NCBI GenBank assembly: GCA_020201335.1
Contig: JAIVGZ010000001.1
Span: 1-64,000, forward strand
Source of the DNA: Natronospirales bacterium
GTDB lineage: Bacteria > Pseudomonadota > Gammaproteobacteria > Natronospirales > JAIVGZ01
Length of the DNA: 64,000 nt
Direction of reading: 5' to 3'
Shown here: positions 41,472 through 51,054 of the stretch, one piece after another
Numbering within the stretch: the stretch's first letter is position 1
Layout: each line of letters begins with the position of its first letter
Program-made: the position numbers and the translations under genes
Notes under the pieces: generated by a model
What the model was told of the DNA's origin: nothing
Databases searched by the model: none
What the model saw: the letters and a program-made list of their open reading frames with translations, nothing else

Positions 41472-41983
41472 CGCGGCGCTTCCATGACCGTACCGCATTG
41501 CGAACAGGTTCTTTTCTCGAGCGAGCCGAAGAATCGGTCGAACACCGGTGGGAAATCCTTCTCGATGTCCTTTAGTTCGAAGTATTCTTCGTACAGCATG
41601 TTGTTGCAGCTCTCGCAGAACCACATCAAACCGTCCTTCTCTCCCGGACGCCGCCGGCGCTCGATGACGAGTCCGACCGACTCCTCGAACCTGTTCGGTG
41701 AGTGCGGGATGCGGGCAGGCAACAGGAAAATCTCGCCCGCGCGGATAGGGATATCGACTGGCTTGCCGTCCTGCATGGTCTTCAACACCATCTCGCCTTC
41801 GAGCTGGTAGAAGAATTCCTCACCTTCGTCGTAGTGGTAGTCGCGGCGACGGTTCGGGCCGCCGACGACCATCACGATGAACTCCCCGTCCTGATACACA
41901 ACCTTGTTGCACACCGGCGGCTTCAGAACTTCGCGGTTCTGGTCGATCCAATCCTTGAAATCGATTGCTTTCATCGGGCGCAT
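41468..41983 (-). CDS. 3-hydroxyanthranilate 3,4-dioxygenase
   Basis: [88 protein letters not shown]-terminal CxxC rubredoxin-like pairs. Confidence 0.95.
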   Translation of the reverse strand: MRPMKAIDFKDWIDQNREVLKPPVCNKVVYQDGEFIVMVVGGPNRRRDYHYDEGEEFFYQLEGEMVLKTMQDGKPVDIPIRAGEIFLLPARIPHSPNRFEESVGLVIERRRRPGEKDGLMWFCESCNNMLYEEYFELKDIEKDFPPVFDRFFGSLEKRTCSQCGTVMEAPR

Positions 41984-41993
41984 GGGCTGCTCC

Positions 41994-42410
41994 TCAGCGG
42001 GCGGTCGCGACGCATTTAAGCTCGATGGCGATTGGCGTGGGCAACGCGCTGATCCCGATCGTGGTGCGGCACGGCGCGTTTTCCGGAAAATACTCGGCCC
42101 ACAGCCTATTGTACGCGGCGAAATCCGCTTGCATGTCGGTGAGGTAGACGGTCACATCGACCAGGCGGTCCCAGCTCGAACCCGCATCTTCGAGGATCAG
42201 GCGGACATTCTCGAACACCGAGCGCGTCTGCACTTCGATGTCATACGCGACCACCCGTCCCTGGTCGTCGAGCGTGACGCCGGGAATCACACGGGTCCCT
42301 GGTTGCCGCGGGCCGACGCCGGACAGGAACAGCAGGTCGCCGACCCGGCGCGCATGCGGATATGCGCCGACCGGCTCAGGCGCGCGTGTGCTGTTGAATG
42401 TGTCGTTCAT
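41994..42410 (-). CDS. RidA family protein (2-aminomuconate deaminase-like)
   Basis: [36 protein letters not shown]...[28 protein letters not shown]. Confidence 0.88.
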   Translation of the reverse strand: MNDTFNSTRAPEPVGAYPHARRVGDLLFLSGVGPRQPGTRVIPGVTLDDQGRVVAYDIEVQTRSVFENVRLILEDAGSSWDRLVDVTVYLTDMQADFAAYNRLWAEYFPENAPCRTTIGISALPTPIAIELKCVATAR

Positions 42411-43861
42411 TCGCTCTCTCCAGCGATACGGATGCAGATGTTGCGCGGCTCGGTGAAGAATCGCAGCGCTTCCAGCCCGCCCTCGCGCCCGACACCCGAT
42501 GCCTTGACGCCCCCAAACGGCGTACGAAGGTCGCGCACCATCCAGCAGTTCACCCAAACAATGCCGGCGCTCAACGCGCGCGATACGCGGTGTGCACGGT
42601 CCAGGTCGCGGGTCCAAACAGTCGCGACGAGGCCGTAGCGCGTGCCGTTCGCGAGCGCGACGGCTTCGGCCTCGGTGTCGAATGGTGCGAGCGTCACCAC
42701 CGGGCCGAAGATCTCCTCCTGGTTCGTTCGGCAATCCAGCGGCAATCCCTCAATCACCGTCGGTGCGACGAACCAGCCGTCGGCGCAGCGCCCGGCCGGG
42801 CGCACGCGTTCGCCTCCCGCCAGCACGGTACCGCCTTCGGTGCGTGCGGTTTCGATCGCCGCAAGCACCTTGTCGAGGTGCGCGCCGGAGGTCAGCGCGC
42901 CAAGGTCGTTGCCGTCAGCCGGGTCGCCGACCGTCAACGCTTTCGCGCCTGCGACGAACGCGTCGCGGAAACGCGGGTACAGCGCGCGTTCGACGTATAC
43001 GCGCGAGCCGCACAGGCAGATCTGGCCCTGATTCAGGAACGCGGCACGCACGCTGTCCGCAACTGCGCGCTCGAAATCACAGTCCGCGAACACGATGTTC
43101 GGGTTCTTGCCGCCCAGCTCTAGTGACAGTTTCTTCAGCAGCGGAGCGGCGGTAGCAGCGAGGCGCGTGCCGGTCGCGGTTCCGCCGGTGAACGATATTG
43201 CGGTGATGCCTGGGTGTTCGACCAGCGCTTGCCCTGCCCGCGGCCCTTGACCGTGGACGACATTCAGCACGCCGGCAGGGAGGCCGGCCTCGGCGCAAGC
43301 GTCGGCAAACATCGACGCTGTCGCCGGCGTTAATTCGGACGGTTTCGCCACCACGCAATTTCCCGCCGCGAGCGCGGGCGCAATCTTCCAGGTAAACAGC
43401 AGCAGCGGTAGATTCCACGGAGTGATGCATCCGACGACGCCGTGTGGTTCTCGCAGCGTGTAATTCAACGTGCCCGGCCCAGTGTGTGATTCACTCGAAA
43501 ATTGCGTGATTGCTGCCGCGAAAAAACGGCAGTTCACGACCGCGCGCGCGATGTCCATCCCGCGCGCGAGCGCCACCGGCTTGCCCGTGTCGCGCGACTC
43601 CGCAGCTGCGAACTCAACGGCGCGCCGTTCAATGGCATCGGCGACCGCATTAAGGTGGCTTGCTCGTTCGGCGGCCGGGAGCGCGGACCACGCCGGAAAC
43701 GCCGCCGCCGCCGCTCGCGCCGCGGCGTCGATGTCAGCTTGGCTGCCGTCGGCGACTATCGCGTACTGCGCGCCGGTCGCGGGTTCGTAGACGGGGAGCG
43801 TCGCGCCGTCCACGGAATCGCACGGCGCGCCGCCGATGAAATGCCGGAACGTGAGCATCAA
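42407..43861 (-). CDS. Aldehyde dehydrogenase (2-aminomuconate/2-hydroxymuconate semialdehyde dehydrogenase-like)
   Basis: GVVGCITPWNLPLLLFTWKIAPALAAGNCVVAKPSELTP...LELGGKNPNIVFADCDFE...NQGQICLCGSRVYVE; in kynurenine operon context. Confidence 0.92.
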   Translation of the reverse strand: MMLTFRHFIGGAPCDSVDGATLPVYEPATGAQYAIVADGSQADIDAAARAAAAAFPAWSALPAAERASHLNAVADAIERRAVEFAAAESRDTGKPVALARGMDIARAVVNCRFFAAAITQFSSESHTGPGTLNYTLREPHGVVGCITPWNLPLLLFTWKIAPALAAGNCVVAKPSELTPATASMFADACAEAGLPAGVLNVVHGQGPRAGQALVEHPGITAISFTGGTATGTRLAATAAPLLKKLSLELGGKNPNIVFADCDFERAVADSVRAAFLNQGQICLCGSRVYVERALYPRFRDAFVAGAKALTVGDPADGNDLGALTSGAHLDKVLAAIETARTEGGTVLAGGERVRPAGRCADGWFVAPTVIEGLPLDCRTNQEEIFGPVVTLAPFDTEAEAVALANGTRYGLVATVWTRDLDRAHRVSRALSAGIVWVNCWMVRDLRTPFGGVKASGVGREGGLEALRFFTEPRNICIRIAGESE

Positions 43862-44637
43862 AGCGAGCTCGTGCGGCCGCCGTCGACCGGGATGTTCACC
43901 CCGTTCACATAAGACGCAGCTGGCGATGCGAGGAACGCGATCACCGCGGCAATCTCCGCTGGGTCGGCAAAGCGACCGAGCGGGACCGCTGCCTGTGCAT
44001 CCGCTTCGATGTCGGCACGCGGCCGCCCGGTCTTTTTCGCCTTGGTCTCGAAGATGTAGTCGAGCCGTTGCGTGGCGGTGAATCCCGGTAACACGTTGTT
44101 GACGGTGATGCCGTCCCGGCCGAGTTCGCCCGCGAGCGTCTTCGCCCAGGCGGCGACAGCGCCGCGCACGGTGTTCGACACGCCGAGGTCCCGAATGGGT
44201 TCTTTCACCGAAGTCGAGATCACATTCACGATGCGACCCCAGCCCGCGGCGCGCATGCCCGGTAGTGCGGCCTGTACGAGCTGGTGCGCGGCGAGCAGGT
44301 GCTGTCGGAATGCAGCAGTGAACGCGTCGGACTCGGCAAGGTGCGCCGGCCCGCCCGGCGGGCCACCGCTGTTGTTGATGACAATCGTCACCGGTCCGTG
44401 CGCCGCGATATGCGCATCAACCGTGCGGCGCAGGGCGTTTGGGTCTGCGGCATCGGCGACCAGTGCGTGGTGGCCGGCCCCCTGGAGCGCCGCGCGCGCT
44501 TCTTCCAAAGCGGTTGCGTCGCGCGCGAGCAGCGTCACGCGAGCGCCGAGCGCGGCCAGCGTTTCTGCGGCCGCTCTGCCGATACCGCGGCTGCCGCCGC
44601 TGACCAGCGCGTGCTTTCCTTCCAGCGAGAGGTTCAT
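43858..44637 (-). CDS. SDR family oxidoreductase
   Basis: MNLSLEGKHALVSGGSRGIGRAAAETLAALGARVTLLARD; ends with NIPVDGGRTSSL. Confidence 0.88.
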   Translation of the reverse strand: MNLSLEGKHALVSGGSRGIGRAAAETLAALGARVTLLARDATALEEARAALQGAGHHALVADAADPNALRRTVDAHIAAHGPVTIVINNSGGPPGGPAHLAESDAFTAAFRQHLLAAHQLVQAALPGMRAAGWGRIVNVISTSVKEPIRDLGVSNTVRGAVAAWAKTLAGELGRDGITVNNVLPGFTATQRLDYIFETKAKKTGRPRADIEADAQAAVPLGRFADPAEIAAVIAFLASPAASYVNGVNIPVDGGRTSSL

Positions 44638-44654
44638 CCGGTGATGATAAGCCA

Positions 44655-45467
44655 TCACCCGGAGCAGGGGACCGAGTACCAGCTGCCGTCGCCGTCGAGT
44701 CGCAGTGCGGTGAGCTGGCCGCCCCAGACGCAGCCGGTGTCGAGCGGATACACGCCCTGGCCGGGCTGGCGCTGCAGCGTTGACCAATGGCCGAACACGA
44801 TGTGCAGGCCCTTGTGCAGGCGGTCAGGGTGCTCGAACCAGGGGACGCAGTCTTCGGGCTGCGTGCCGGGTGCGCCTTTGTGGGCGAGCGCAAGGCGGCC
44901 ATCGCGGGTCACGTAGCGCAAGCGCGTTAACGCATTGACGATGTAGCGTATGCGGTCCGTACCGACGAGTGACTCATCCCACTCCGTTGGCTCGTCGCCG
45001 TACATCTGCTGCAGGAGTACGTCGACCTCCGGACCCGCCAGCAACGCTTCAACCTCGCGTGCGCATCGGCTGGCCGTTGCCAGGTCCCACGCCGGTGGCA
45101 GACCCGCGTGAACCATCGTGTAGCCGAGTTCGGCGTCGTGGTGGAGTAGCGGCCTGCACCGCAGCCAGTCGATGAGCTCCGGTGCATCGTCGGCGGCAAG
45201 CACCGCGTCGAGCGTATCGGTCGGACGCAGCAGCGCCGGGTCTCGCGCGGCAGCCACGAGGTGTAGGTCATGGTTACCGAGGACGGTGATGGCGCCTGCA
45301 TCGAGGCCGCGGACAAAACGCAGTGTTTCAAGAGAGCCGGCACCGCGGTTAACCAAATCGCCGCAGAACCAAAGCGTGTCGTCGTTGGGGGTGTAGCGGA
45401 TCCTGTCGAGGAGCCGCAACAGGCTGTCATGGCAGCCCTGGATGTCGCCAATCGCGAAAACCGCCAC
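44655..45467 (-). CDS. apaH: Symmetrical bis(5'-nucleosyl)-tetraphosphatase
   Basis: MAVFAIGDIQGCHDSLLRLLDRIRYTPNDDTLWFCGDLVNRGAGSLETLRFV...VLGNHDLHL. Confidence 0.95.
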   Translation of the reverse strand: MAVFAIGDIQGCHDSLLRLLDRIRYTPNDDTLWFCGDLVNRGAGSLETLRFVRGLDAGAITVLGNHDLHLVAAARDPALLRPTDTLDAVLAADDAPELIDWLRCRPLLHHDAELGYTMVHAGLPPAWDLATASRCAREVEALLAGPEVDVLLQQMYGDEPTEWDESLVGTDRIRYIVNALTRLRYVTRDGRLALAHKGAPGTQPEDCVPWFEHPDRLHKGLHIVFGHWSTLQRQPGQGVYPLDTGCVWGGQLTALRLDGDGSWYSVPCSG

Positions 45468-45470
45468 GGA

Positions 45471-45911
45471 TCAGGTATTGGGGTTTAGGCGGACCGCCAG
45501 CACGTCGCAGGGCGCCGCATTGAGCACCGACTTTTCAGTAGTCCCTAGCAACAGCGCGAGCCCATGCCTTTCATAGCTGCCGAGCATGATCAAGTCGGCG
45601 TCGATTTCCTGAGCGACCCTGAGTATCTCGTGCTTGATGGTACCGATTTCGATGCGGCGGTCGGCATCCCCAAGCCCGATGCTCGTTGCGAGGGTCTCGA
45701 GCCGCTGTCGCGCGCTCGCTACGAGCTCTTCCTCGAGGTTCACCGGTGGCGGCAGCAGCGCTTCACCGGCCGGGTCGACCGGGATGAACTCGACCACATG
45801 CAGCAGAGTCAACGACGCTCCGGTCGCCTGAGCGACCTCGATTGCGCGCCGCGCAACCAGTTCGCTTTGCCCGCGAAGGTCGATCCCCAGAAGTATCCGA
45901 CGATAAGCCAT
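45471..45911 (-). CDS. Universal stress protein (UspA family)
   Basis: MAYRRILLGIDLRGQSELVARRAIEVAQATGASLTLLHVVE...IDADLIMLGSYERHGLALLLGTTEKSVLNAAPCDVLAVRL. Confidence 0.93.
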   Translation of the reverse strand: MAYRRILLGIDLRGQSELVARRAIEVAQATGASLTLLHVVEFIPVDPAGEALLPPPVNLEEELVASARQRLETLATSIGLGDADRRIEIGTIKHEILRVAQEIDADLIMLGSYERHGLALLLGTTEKSVLNAAPCDVLAVRLNPNT

Positions 45912-45946
45912 CCAGCACCCCCTCCCCAGGAAATCCAGTGCCGAGT

Positions 45947-46747
45947 TTACCGCGAATCCGGCGTGGCCCCGCTGGTGGCGGCGAGCCGGCCGAATGCCTC
46001 GGGGCTCACAGTTTCGGGGCGCGCGCCCGGGTCGAGGCCGGCCGCCTCGATTCCTTCGGCATCAACCAAGCCCCTCAATGCGTTGCGCAGCGTCTTGCGC
46101 CGCATCGAAAACGCCTGGTTCACGATGCGGGCGAAACGCTCTGGGTCACCGAGTGCGAACGGCGGTTGGCGGTGCGGGACGAGCCGCACAATAGCCGAGT
46201 CCACTTTCGGCGGCGGAGTAAAAGCGCCCGGGCCAATCTCGAATAGCGGCTGTACCGCGCAGCGCGCGGCGAGCATCACTGACAAGCGGCCGTATGCGTC
46301 GTCCCCGGCGCTTGCCGCCATGCGGTCGACGACCTCTTTCTGCAGCATGAAATGCATGTCATCAATAACTGCGGAGTGGTCGAGCAGGTGGAACAGCAAT
46401 GGCGTCGAGATGTTGTACGGGAGATTGCCTACCAGTCGGATGCGCTCGCCCGACGCCAGCGCGGTGAAGTCAAAGCGCAACGCGTCGCCCTGATGCACGA
46501 CCAGGGCGCCGACCTCCAAACAGCGCTCAACCAGCAACGGAATCAGGTCCCGGTCGAGTTCGACCACTTCAAGCCGCCCGTGACGCTGGAGGAGGGGGAT
46601 CGTCAGTGCGCCGAGCCCCGGGCCGATTTCCACAAGCCGTTCGCCTGATTGTGGTGCGATTGTGTCGACAATTTTCGCGATCACGCCGCCATCGTGCAGG
46701 AAATGCTGTCCAAATCTTTTTCGTGGTCTATGGCTGGTTTGTATCAT
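45947..46747 (-). CDS. rsmA: 16S rRNA (adenine1518/1519-N6)-dimethyltransferase
   Basis: RKRFGQHFLHDGGVIAKIVDTIAPQSGERLVEIGPGLGALTIPLLQR...RLVGNLPYNISTPLLFHLL. Confidence 0.96.
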   Translation of the reverse strand: MIQTSHRPRKRFGQHFLHDGGVIAKIVDTIAPQSGERLVEIGPGLGALTIPLLQRHGRLEVVELDRDLIPLLVERCLEVGALVVHQGDALRFDFTALASGERIRLVGNLPYNISTPLLFHLLDHSAVIDDMHFMLQKEVVDRMAASAGDDAYGRLSVMLAARCAVQPLFEIGPGAFTPPPKVDSAIVRLVPHRQPPFALGDPERFARIVNQAFSMRRKTLRNALRGLVDAEGIEAAGLDPGARPETVSPEAFGRLAATSGATPDSR

Positions 46748-47718
46748 GCGCTTTTAGCGGCCATTGTGGCCGCAAGTTCAATGGCCGCTGACAGGCTGCC
46801 CGAGTCCGCGCGGCCGGTGCCTGCGAGGTCTAGGGCAGTGCCGTGATCGACAGAGGTGCGGACCAGCGGCAGGCCGAGCGTGCAGTTCACGGAGTGCCCG
46901 AAGCCGGCGTGCTTGAGCACCGGCAGGCCTTGGTCGTGGTACATCGCCAGCACCGCGTCGCAACGCGCGAGCGCCGCCGGCGTGAACGCCGTGTCTGCAG
47001 GCAACGGGCCGGTTACTGCGATGCCGTCGCCGCGGACGCGCTCGACCACCGGGGAAATCACGTCGATCTCCTCGCGTCCAAAATGGCCCGCTTCGCCGGC
47101 ATGTGGGTTGAGTCCAAGCACCGCGATGCGGGGTGTCGCGATGCCGAAGCGCGCCGTGAGGTCGCGCGCAAGTATGCGCAGCGTTGATTCAACCCGCGCC
47201 TCGGTGATGGCATCGGGAACCTCACGCAATGCCAGGTGCGTAGTGACAAGCGCCACACGCAGCGTTCCGGCGACCAACAACATCACCGGCGTGCCGCCGG
47301 TGTGCGCTGCGAGGTACTCGGTATGCCCGCTGAACGGGATTCCGGCGGCATTGATTACAGACTTCTGCAACGGCCCGGTAACGATCCCGCTGAAAGTCCC
47401 GCGGGTGCAGCCGTCCATAGCCAGGTCCAGCGCAGTGAGCGAAGCGCGCGCGTTCGCGGGGTCCGGGGTGCCGGGTTGGGGGTTGGCGGCGAGTGGAACG
47501 GCCCATACCGACAACACACCGGCGTCGAGGGCGGCTTCGTCGCCTGGTTGCCATGCGCGAAAGTCGATTGTGAGTCCGAGTTGCACCGCGCGTTGCGCGA
47601 GCGCCGTCGGGTCGGCAAGCGCGACCCACCGAATGGTGCGCGTTTGCGCCGACAACTGCAGGACGAGGTCCGGCCCGATGCCGGCCGGCTCGCCGGGCGT
47701 CAGCGCGAGCGGACGCAC
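46744..47718 (-). CDS. pdxA: 4-hydroxythreonine-4-phosphate dehydrogenase
   Basis: LALTPGEPAGIGPDLVLQL...GIVTGPLQKSVINAAGIPFSGHTEYLA...LGLNPHAGEAGHFGREE. Confidence 0.96.
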   Translation of the reverse strand: MRPLALTPGEPAGIGPDLVLQLSAQTRTIRWVALADPTALAQRAVQLGLTIDFRAWQPGDEAALDAGVLSVWAVPLAANPQPGTPDPANARASLTALDLAMDGCTRGTFSGIVTGPLQKSVINAAGIPFSGHTEYLAAHTGGTPVMLLVAGTLRVALVTTHLALREVPDAITEARVESTLRILARDLTARFGIATPRIAVLGLNPHAGEAGHFGREEIDVISPVVERVRGDGIAVTGPLPADTAFTPAALARCDAVLAMYHDQGLPVLKHAGFGHSVNCTLGLPLVRTSVDHGTALDLAGTGRADSGSLSAAIELAATMAAKSA

Positions 47719-47719
47719 C

Positions 47720-49015
47720 TCATCCGCCCAGCCGATTCTCGATGTAGGTCTCGCCGCGGAGGCGAAGCAGCCACTGTTCCAACTCCTCCTCGGCTTTGCG
47801 CTCGCGTAGCACGCGGCGTGCCTGCGCTATACGCATCTGGTCGGTGCCGTCGTGCGCTCGGCGCTCCATCACCTGCACGATGTGCCACCCGTACTCGGAC
47901 GCGAAAGGTTCGCTGACCTCGCCGGGCGTTAGTGATGTTATCGCTGCGTCGAACGCCGGTACTGTCTCGCCGGCACCCACCCAGCCCAGTTCGCCGTTGT
48001 TGATTGCGCTGTTCGGGTCCTCGGAGTGGCGCCGGGCGAGGTCTCCGAAGTCTCCGCCCGCCAGAATCTCTTGACGCAGCTCGGCGAGCCGCGCTGCGGC
48101 ACGGGCATCGGTCATCAACGGGTTCGTGCGGATGAGAATGTGCCGTGCGCGTACCTGGTCGACGACCATGCGCTGGCCGGTGTTGCGCGACTCGGCGAGC
48201 TTGATTACATGCAGGGCGCCCGGCGTGCGGATAAGGTCCGATACTGCGCCAGGCTGCATGCTGACCACGCTTTCAGCGAACACCGCGGGCAGCTGTGTCG
48301 AACGCCGCCAGCCCAGGTCTCCCCCTTCGAGCGCCTGCTGTCCCGTTGAGTACGCGACTGCGAGCCCGCCGAAATCTTCGCCGGCGCGCGCGCGCTGCAC
48401 GATGTCTTCGCCTAGCGCACGCACGCGGTTTGCCTCTGCGGCCTCGGCGTCAGGATCAACGCGGAGCATAATGTGCTGCACGCGAAATTCGCGCCCGTCG
48501 AGCGCCTCGGCGCCTTCGCCCGCGAGGAAAGCATCGACCTCGCGCGGAGAGACATTGATACGCGCGAGCACTTCGCGCTGGCGCAACTGGGTCATGATTA
48601 TGTCGGCGCGGACGTCGTCACGCATCTCGGCGAAGCTGATGCCGTCATTCGCCAGCGCCTCGACCAGCTGGTCGAGCGTCATGCCGTTCCCACTCGCGAT
48701 ATTGCTGATTGCCTGGTTCAGCTGGTCTTCCGACACCGTGATGCCGACCCGCTCGGCGCGTTGCAACTGCACGCGCTCGAGGATCAGGCGTTCGAGGATC
48801 TGTTCGCGGAGTACATTGAGCGGCGGCTCCGGATTCGCGCTGCGGGCGAGTCCGGCGCGCACGGTGCGCAGGCGCCGGGCGACGTCGCTATGGAGAATCA
48901 CTTCCTCATCGACGACTGCAGCAATGCCATCGAGTTGCACACCCGGCGCATTGGCGAACAGAGGAGCGCTGAAGATGGTGAAAAGGAACAGGATTGGAAG
49001 GTATTTGAACGACAT
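47720..49015 (-). CDS. surA: Periplasmic chaperone/peptidylprolyl isomerase SurA
   Basis: LDGIAAVVDEEVILHSDVARRL...two parvulin domains (ARHILIRTNPLMTDARAAARLAELRQEILAGGDFGDLARRHSEDPNSAINNGELGWVGAGETVPAFD). Confidence 0.95.
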   Translation of the reverse strand: MSFKYLPILFLFTIFSAPLFANAPGVQLDGIAAVVDEEVILHSDVARRLRTVRAGLARSANPEPPLNVLREQILERLILERVQLQRAERVGITVSEDQLNQAISNIASGNGMTLDQLVEALANDGISFAEMRDDVRADIIMTQLRQREVLARINVSPREVDAFLAGEGAEALDGREFRVQHIMLRVDPDAEAAEANRVRALGEDIVQRARAGEDFGGLAVAYSTGQQALEGGDLGWRRSTQLPAVFAESVVSMQPGAVSDLIRTPGALHVIKLAESRNTGQRMVVDQVRARHILIRTNPLMTDARAAARLAELRQEILAGGDFGDLARRHSEDPNSAINNGELGWVGAGETVPAFDAAITSLTPGEVSEPFASEYGWHIVQVMERRAHDGTDQMRIAQARRVLRERKAEEELEQWLLRLRGETYIENRLGG

Positions 49016-49023
49016 GGACTCGG

Positions 49024-51039
49024 TCACCGGCGGGCAGAATAGCCAAGAATACCACGCTCAAGCATCGCTCCGGTCCCGCGGCCCACGTTCGCAAGACCCT
49101 TCAGCTCGAGCTGGAAGTACAGGCTGTGGCTCGTATCGCCGGCGCGGGTCGCGATGTATTCGCGCGACACCACCCGAATCGCCCAGCAGCAGCTTTGATA
49201 CTCGAAGCCGACAAAAGTTTCGATGTTTCGTCGCTCGTCGACCGACCAGTTCCAGCGGCCCACGGCGCTCCAGCGGCTACCGAGCGGCCAGGCGAACGCG
49301 ATATCGGTCTGGTCGATCTGGCCGCGGCGGAAGCGCCAGCCGAGGTTCAGCAGCCGGTCGCGGTCGGGGTGCCACCGCAGCTGGACCAGGCTGCGCTCGA
49401 GGTGCGCGCTGTCCGGGTCATATTGGAGTGCGACGCGGGTCGACCACTCGGACGACAGGTTGATTGACGCCTCGCCGAGATAATCCGACCAGCGACTTGA
49501 GGCGGGCGTACCGAGCGCGCTCTGCTCTCGGTACGGGATACGTAGCCAATACACGCGGGGCTCGAGCGTTTGCACACGGTCCCCGGACATCGGGCGATCG
49601 AATGTGAGGCCGGTGTCGACGCTGTAGAGCGGCAGCGTGCGCGACTGCTCCGGCAGGCCGCCGCTGAGTGCGTAGTGCGTATGCCTCCAGGCTGCGCGCG
49701 GAACGACATGCCAACCCGCGCCATCCAATACCCAGGTCGCGGACGGAACGATGTCCATGCGCGACCCGGTAACGCGGGTGTCGTCGTCCGTGTGGAAGTA
49801 GACGGCTTCCGCGTCGACGGACAGTTGCGCGCCGCGGTCACTTGCCGGCCAACGCGCGTGCCAGAGAACCTGTGGCAGGCGCGAATACGGGTGCGCGGCG
49901 GTTGGAATGGTGTCGTCGAGCGTCTGCCAGCCGTCGAGCCGCGCGACCCACGACTGCTGGTCGCCGTGATAACTGAGCTCCATGCGCTTCGGCAAGTGCG
50001 TGACGATGGTCCGCTCCATACCGCCGGCAAGGTCCTCGTAATAGAGCTCGTCGCTTACGTGTTGTACGTCGGCGTGAAACTGCCAGCCGGCCGCGGCTTC
50101 CGATATGTGCCACCACGCACCGCGCGCGCGCGTGTCGCCGCGTTGGCGGTCGGTCGGTAGCACTTCAAGGTCCAACTGGCCTTGATGGCGCTGGTACAGG
50201 TACCGATACTCGGTGCCGACCTGCAACCCGCGTTCCCCCATCCAACGTGGCGTGATAGTCGCGTCACGCTCGGGCGCGATGTTCCAGTACCACGGCGCGC
50301 GTATGTCGATGCCGGTGTTGCGCGCGCGCCCGGCGTCCGGGACGAGAAAACCGCTCTTGCGTTCGTCGTTCAGCGGGAACGATATCCACGGCGTGTAGAA
50401 GATCGGAACACCCATGAATTCCACGCGCACATTGCGGCCGACGCCGACGCCGGTCTCGGTATCCAACTCGAGGCGCGGCGCGTGCAGCGACCACGCCTCG
50501 CTATCCGCAGGGCAGGTGGTGTATCGCGCATCGGTGACGGTGATGGGGATGTCGCGGCCGGCTTCGAGTGAATCCGCGCTGCCGCGCGCACGGCGCGCGA
50601 ACAGTCGGAACTCGAGGTCGTCGAAGCGGACGCGGTCGGTGTTGAGGTCCAGCAGCGCGCGCTGCCCGGCGAGTTCCACGGAATCGTCGACGAAGCGAAT
50701 CTCGCCTTCGCCGCTGATCAGGTTGTCCGCGCGTTCGTGGCGCACCCTGTCGGCGGTGAGTGTGCGCGATCCTTGCTGCAGTAACACACGTCCCGAAAAC
50801 AGGCTTTCGGTCGTACGCTCACTGTCGACAGAATCTGCCTGTATGTGCAGTGGCGCATCGGAGACCGGCAGCCCCGCATCCGGCCCGACTGGAAGCGCGC
50901 GCTCGGGCAATGCCGGGCACAACGCCCATCGGTCGTCGTCTGCCTGCGAGGGCGCACTTGTAAGCGCCAGCAGTGCGGCGATGGCCAATTTCTGTCCGTT
51001 CACGCGTCGGGATTCCCGCCGAGGTGCTGAAAATCGCAT
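49024..51039 (-). CDS. lptD: LPS-assembly protein LptD with in-frame loss of a conserved barrel segment
   Basis: LHIQADSVDSERTTESLFSGRVLLQQGSRTLTADRVRHERADNLISGEGEIRF...FYTPWISFPLNDERKSGFLVPDAG...LEPRVYWLRIPYREQSALGTPASSRWSDYLGEASINLSSEW; the segment typically following Y.(D/E)QS..P (FD..xxDF...NRF.G.DRIGDANQ..) is absent. Confidence 0.93.
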   Translation of the reverse strand: MRFSAPRRESRRVNGQKLAIAALLALTSAPSQADDDRWALCPALPERALPVGPDAGLPVSDAPLHIQADSVDSERTTESLFSGRVLLQQGSRTLTADRVRHERADNLISGEGEIRFVDDSVELAGQRALLDLNTDRVRFDDLEFRLFARRARGSADSLEAGRDIPITVTDARYTTCPADSEAWSLHAPRLELDTETGVGVGRNVRVEFMGVPIFYTPWISFPLNDERKSGFLVPDAGRARNTGIDIRAPWYWNIAPERDATITPRWMGERGLQVGTEYRYLYQRHQGQLDLEVLPTDRQRGDTRARGAWWHISEAAAGWQFHADVQHVSDELYYEDLAGGMERTIVTHLPKRMELSYHGDQQSWVARLDGWQTLDDTIPTAAHPYSRLPQVLWHARWPASDRGAQLSVDAEAVYFHTDDDTRVTGSRMDIVPSATWVLDGAGWHVVPRAAWRHTHYALSGGLPEQSRTLPLYSVDTGLTFDRPMSGDRVQTLEPRVYWLRIPYREQSALGTPASSRWSDYLGEASINLSSEWSTRVALQYDPDSAHLERSLVQLRWHPDRDRLLNLGWRFRRGQIDQTDIAFAWPLGSRWSAVGRWNWSVDERRNIETFVGFEYQSCCWAIRVVSREYIATRAGDTSHSLYFQLELKGLANVGRGTGAMLERGILGYSARR

Positions 51040-51054
51040 AGTATACGCTCGCAT

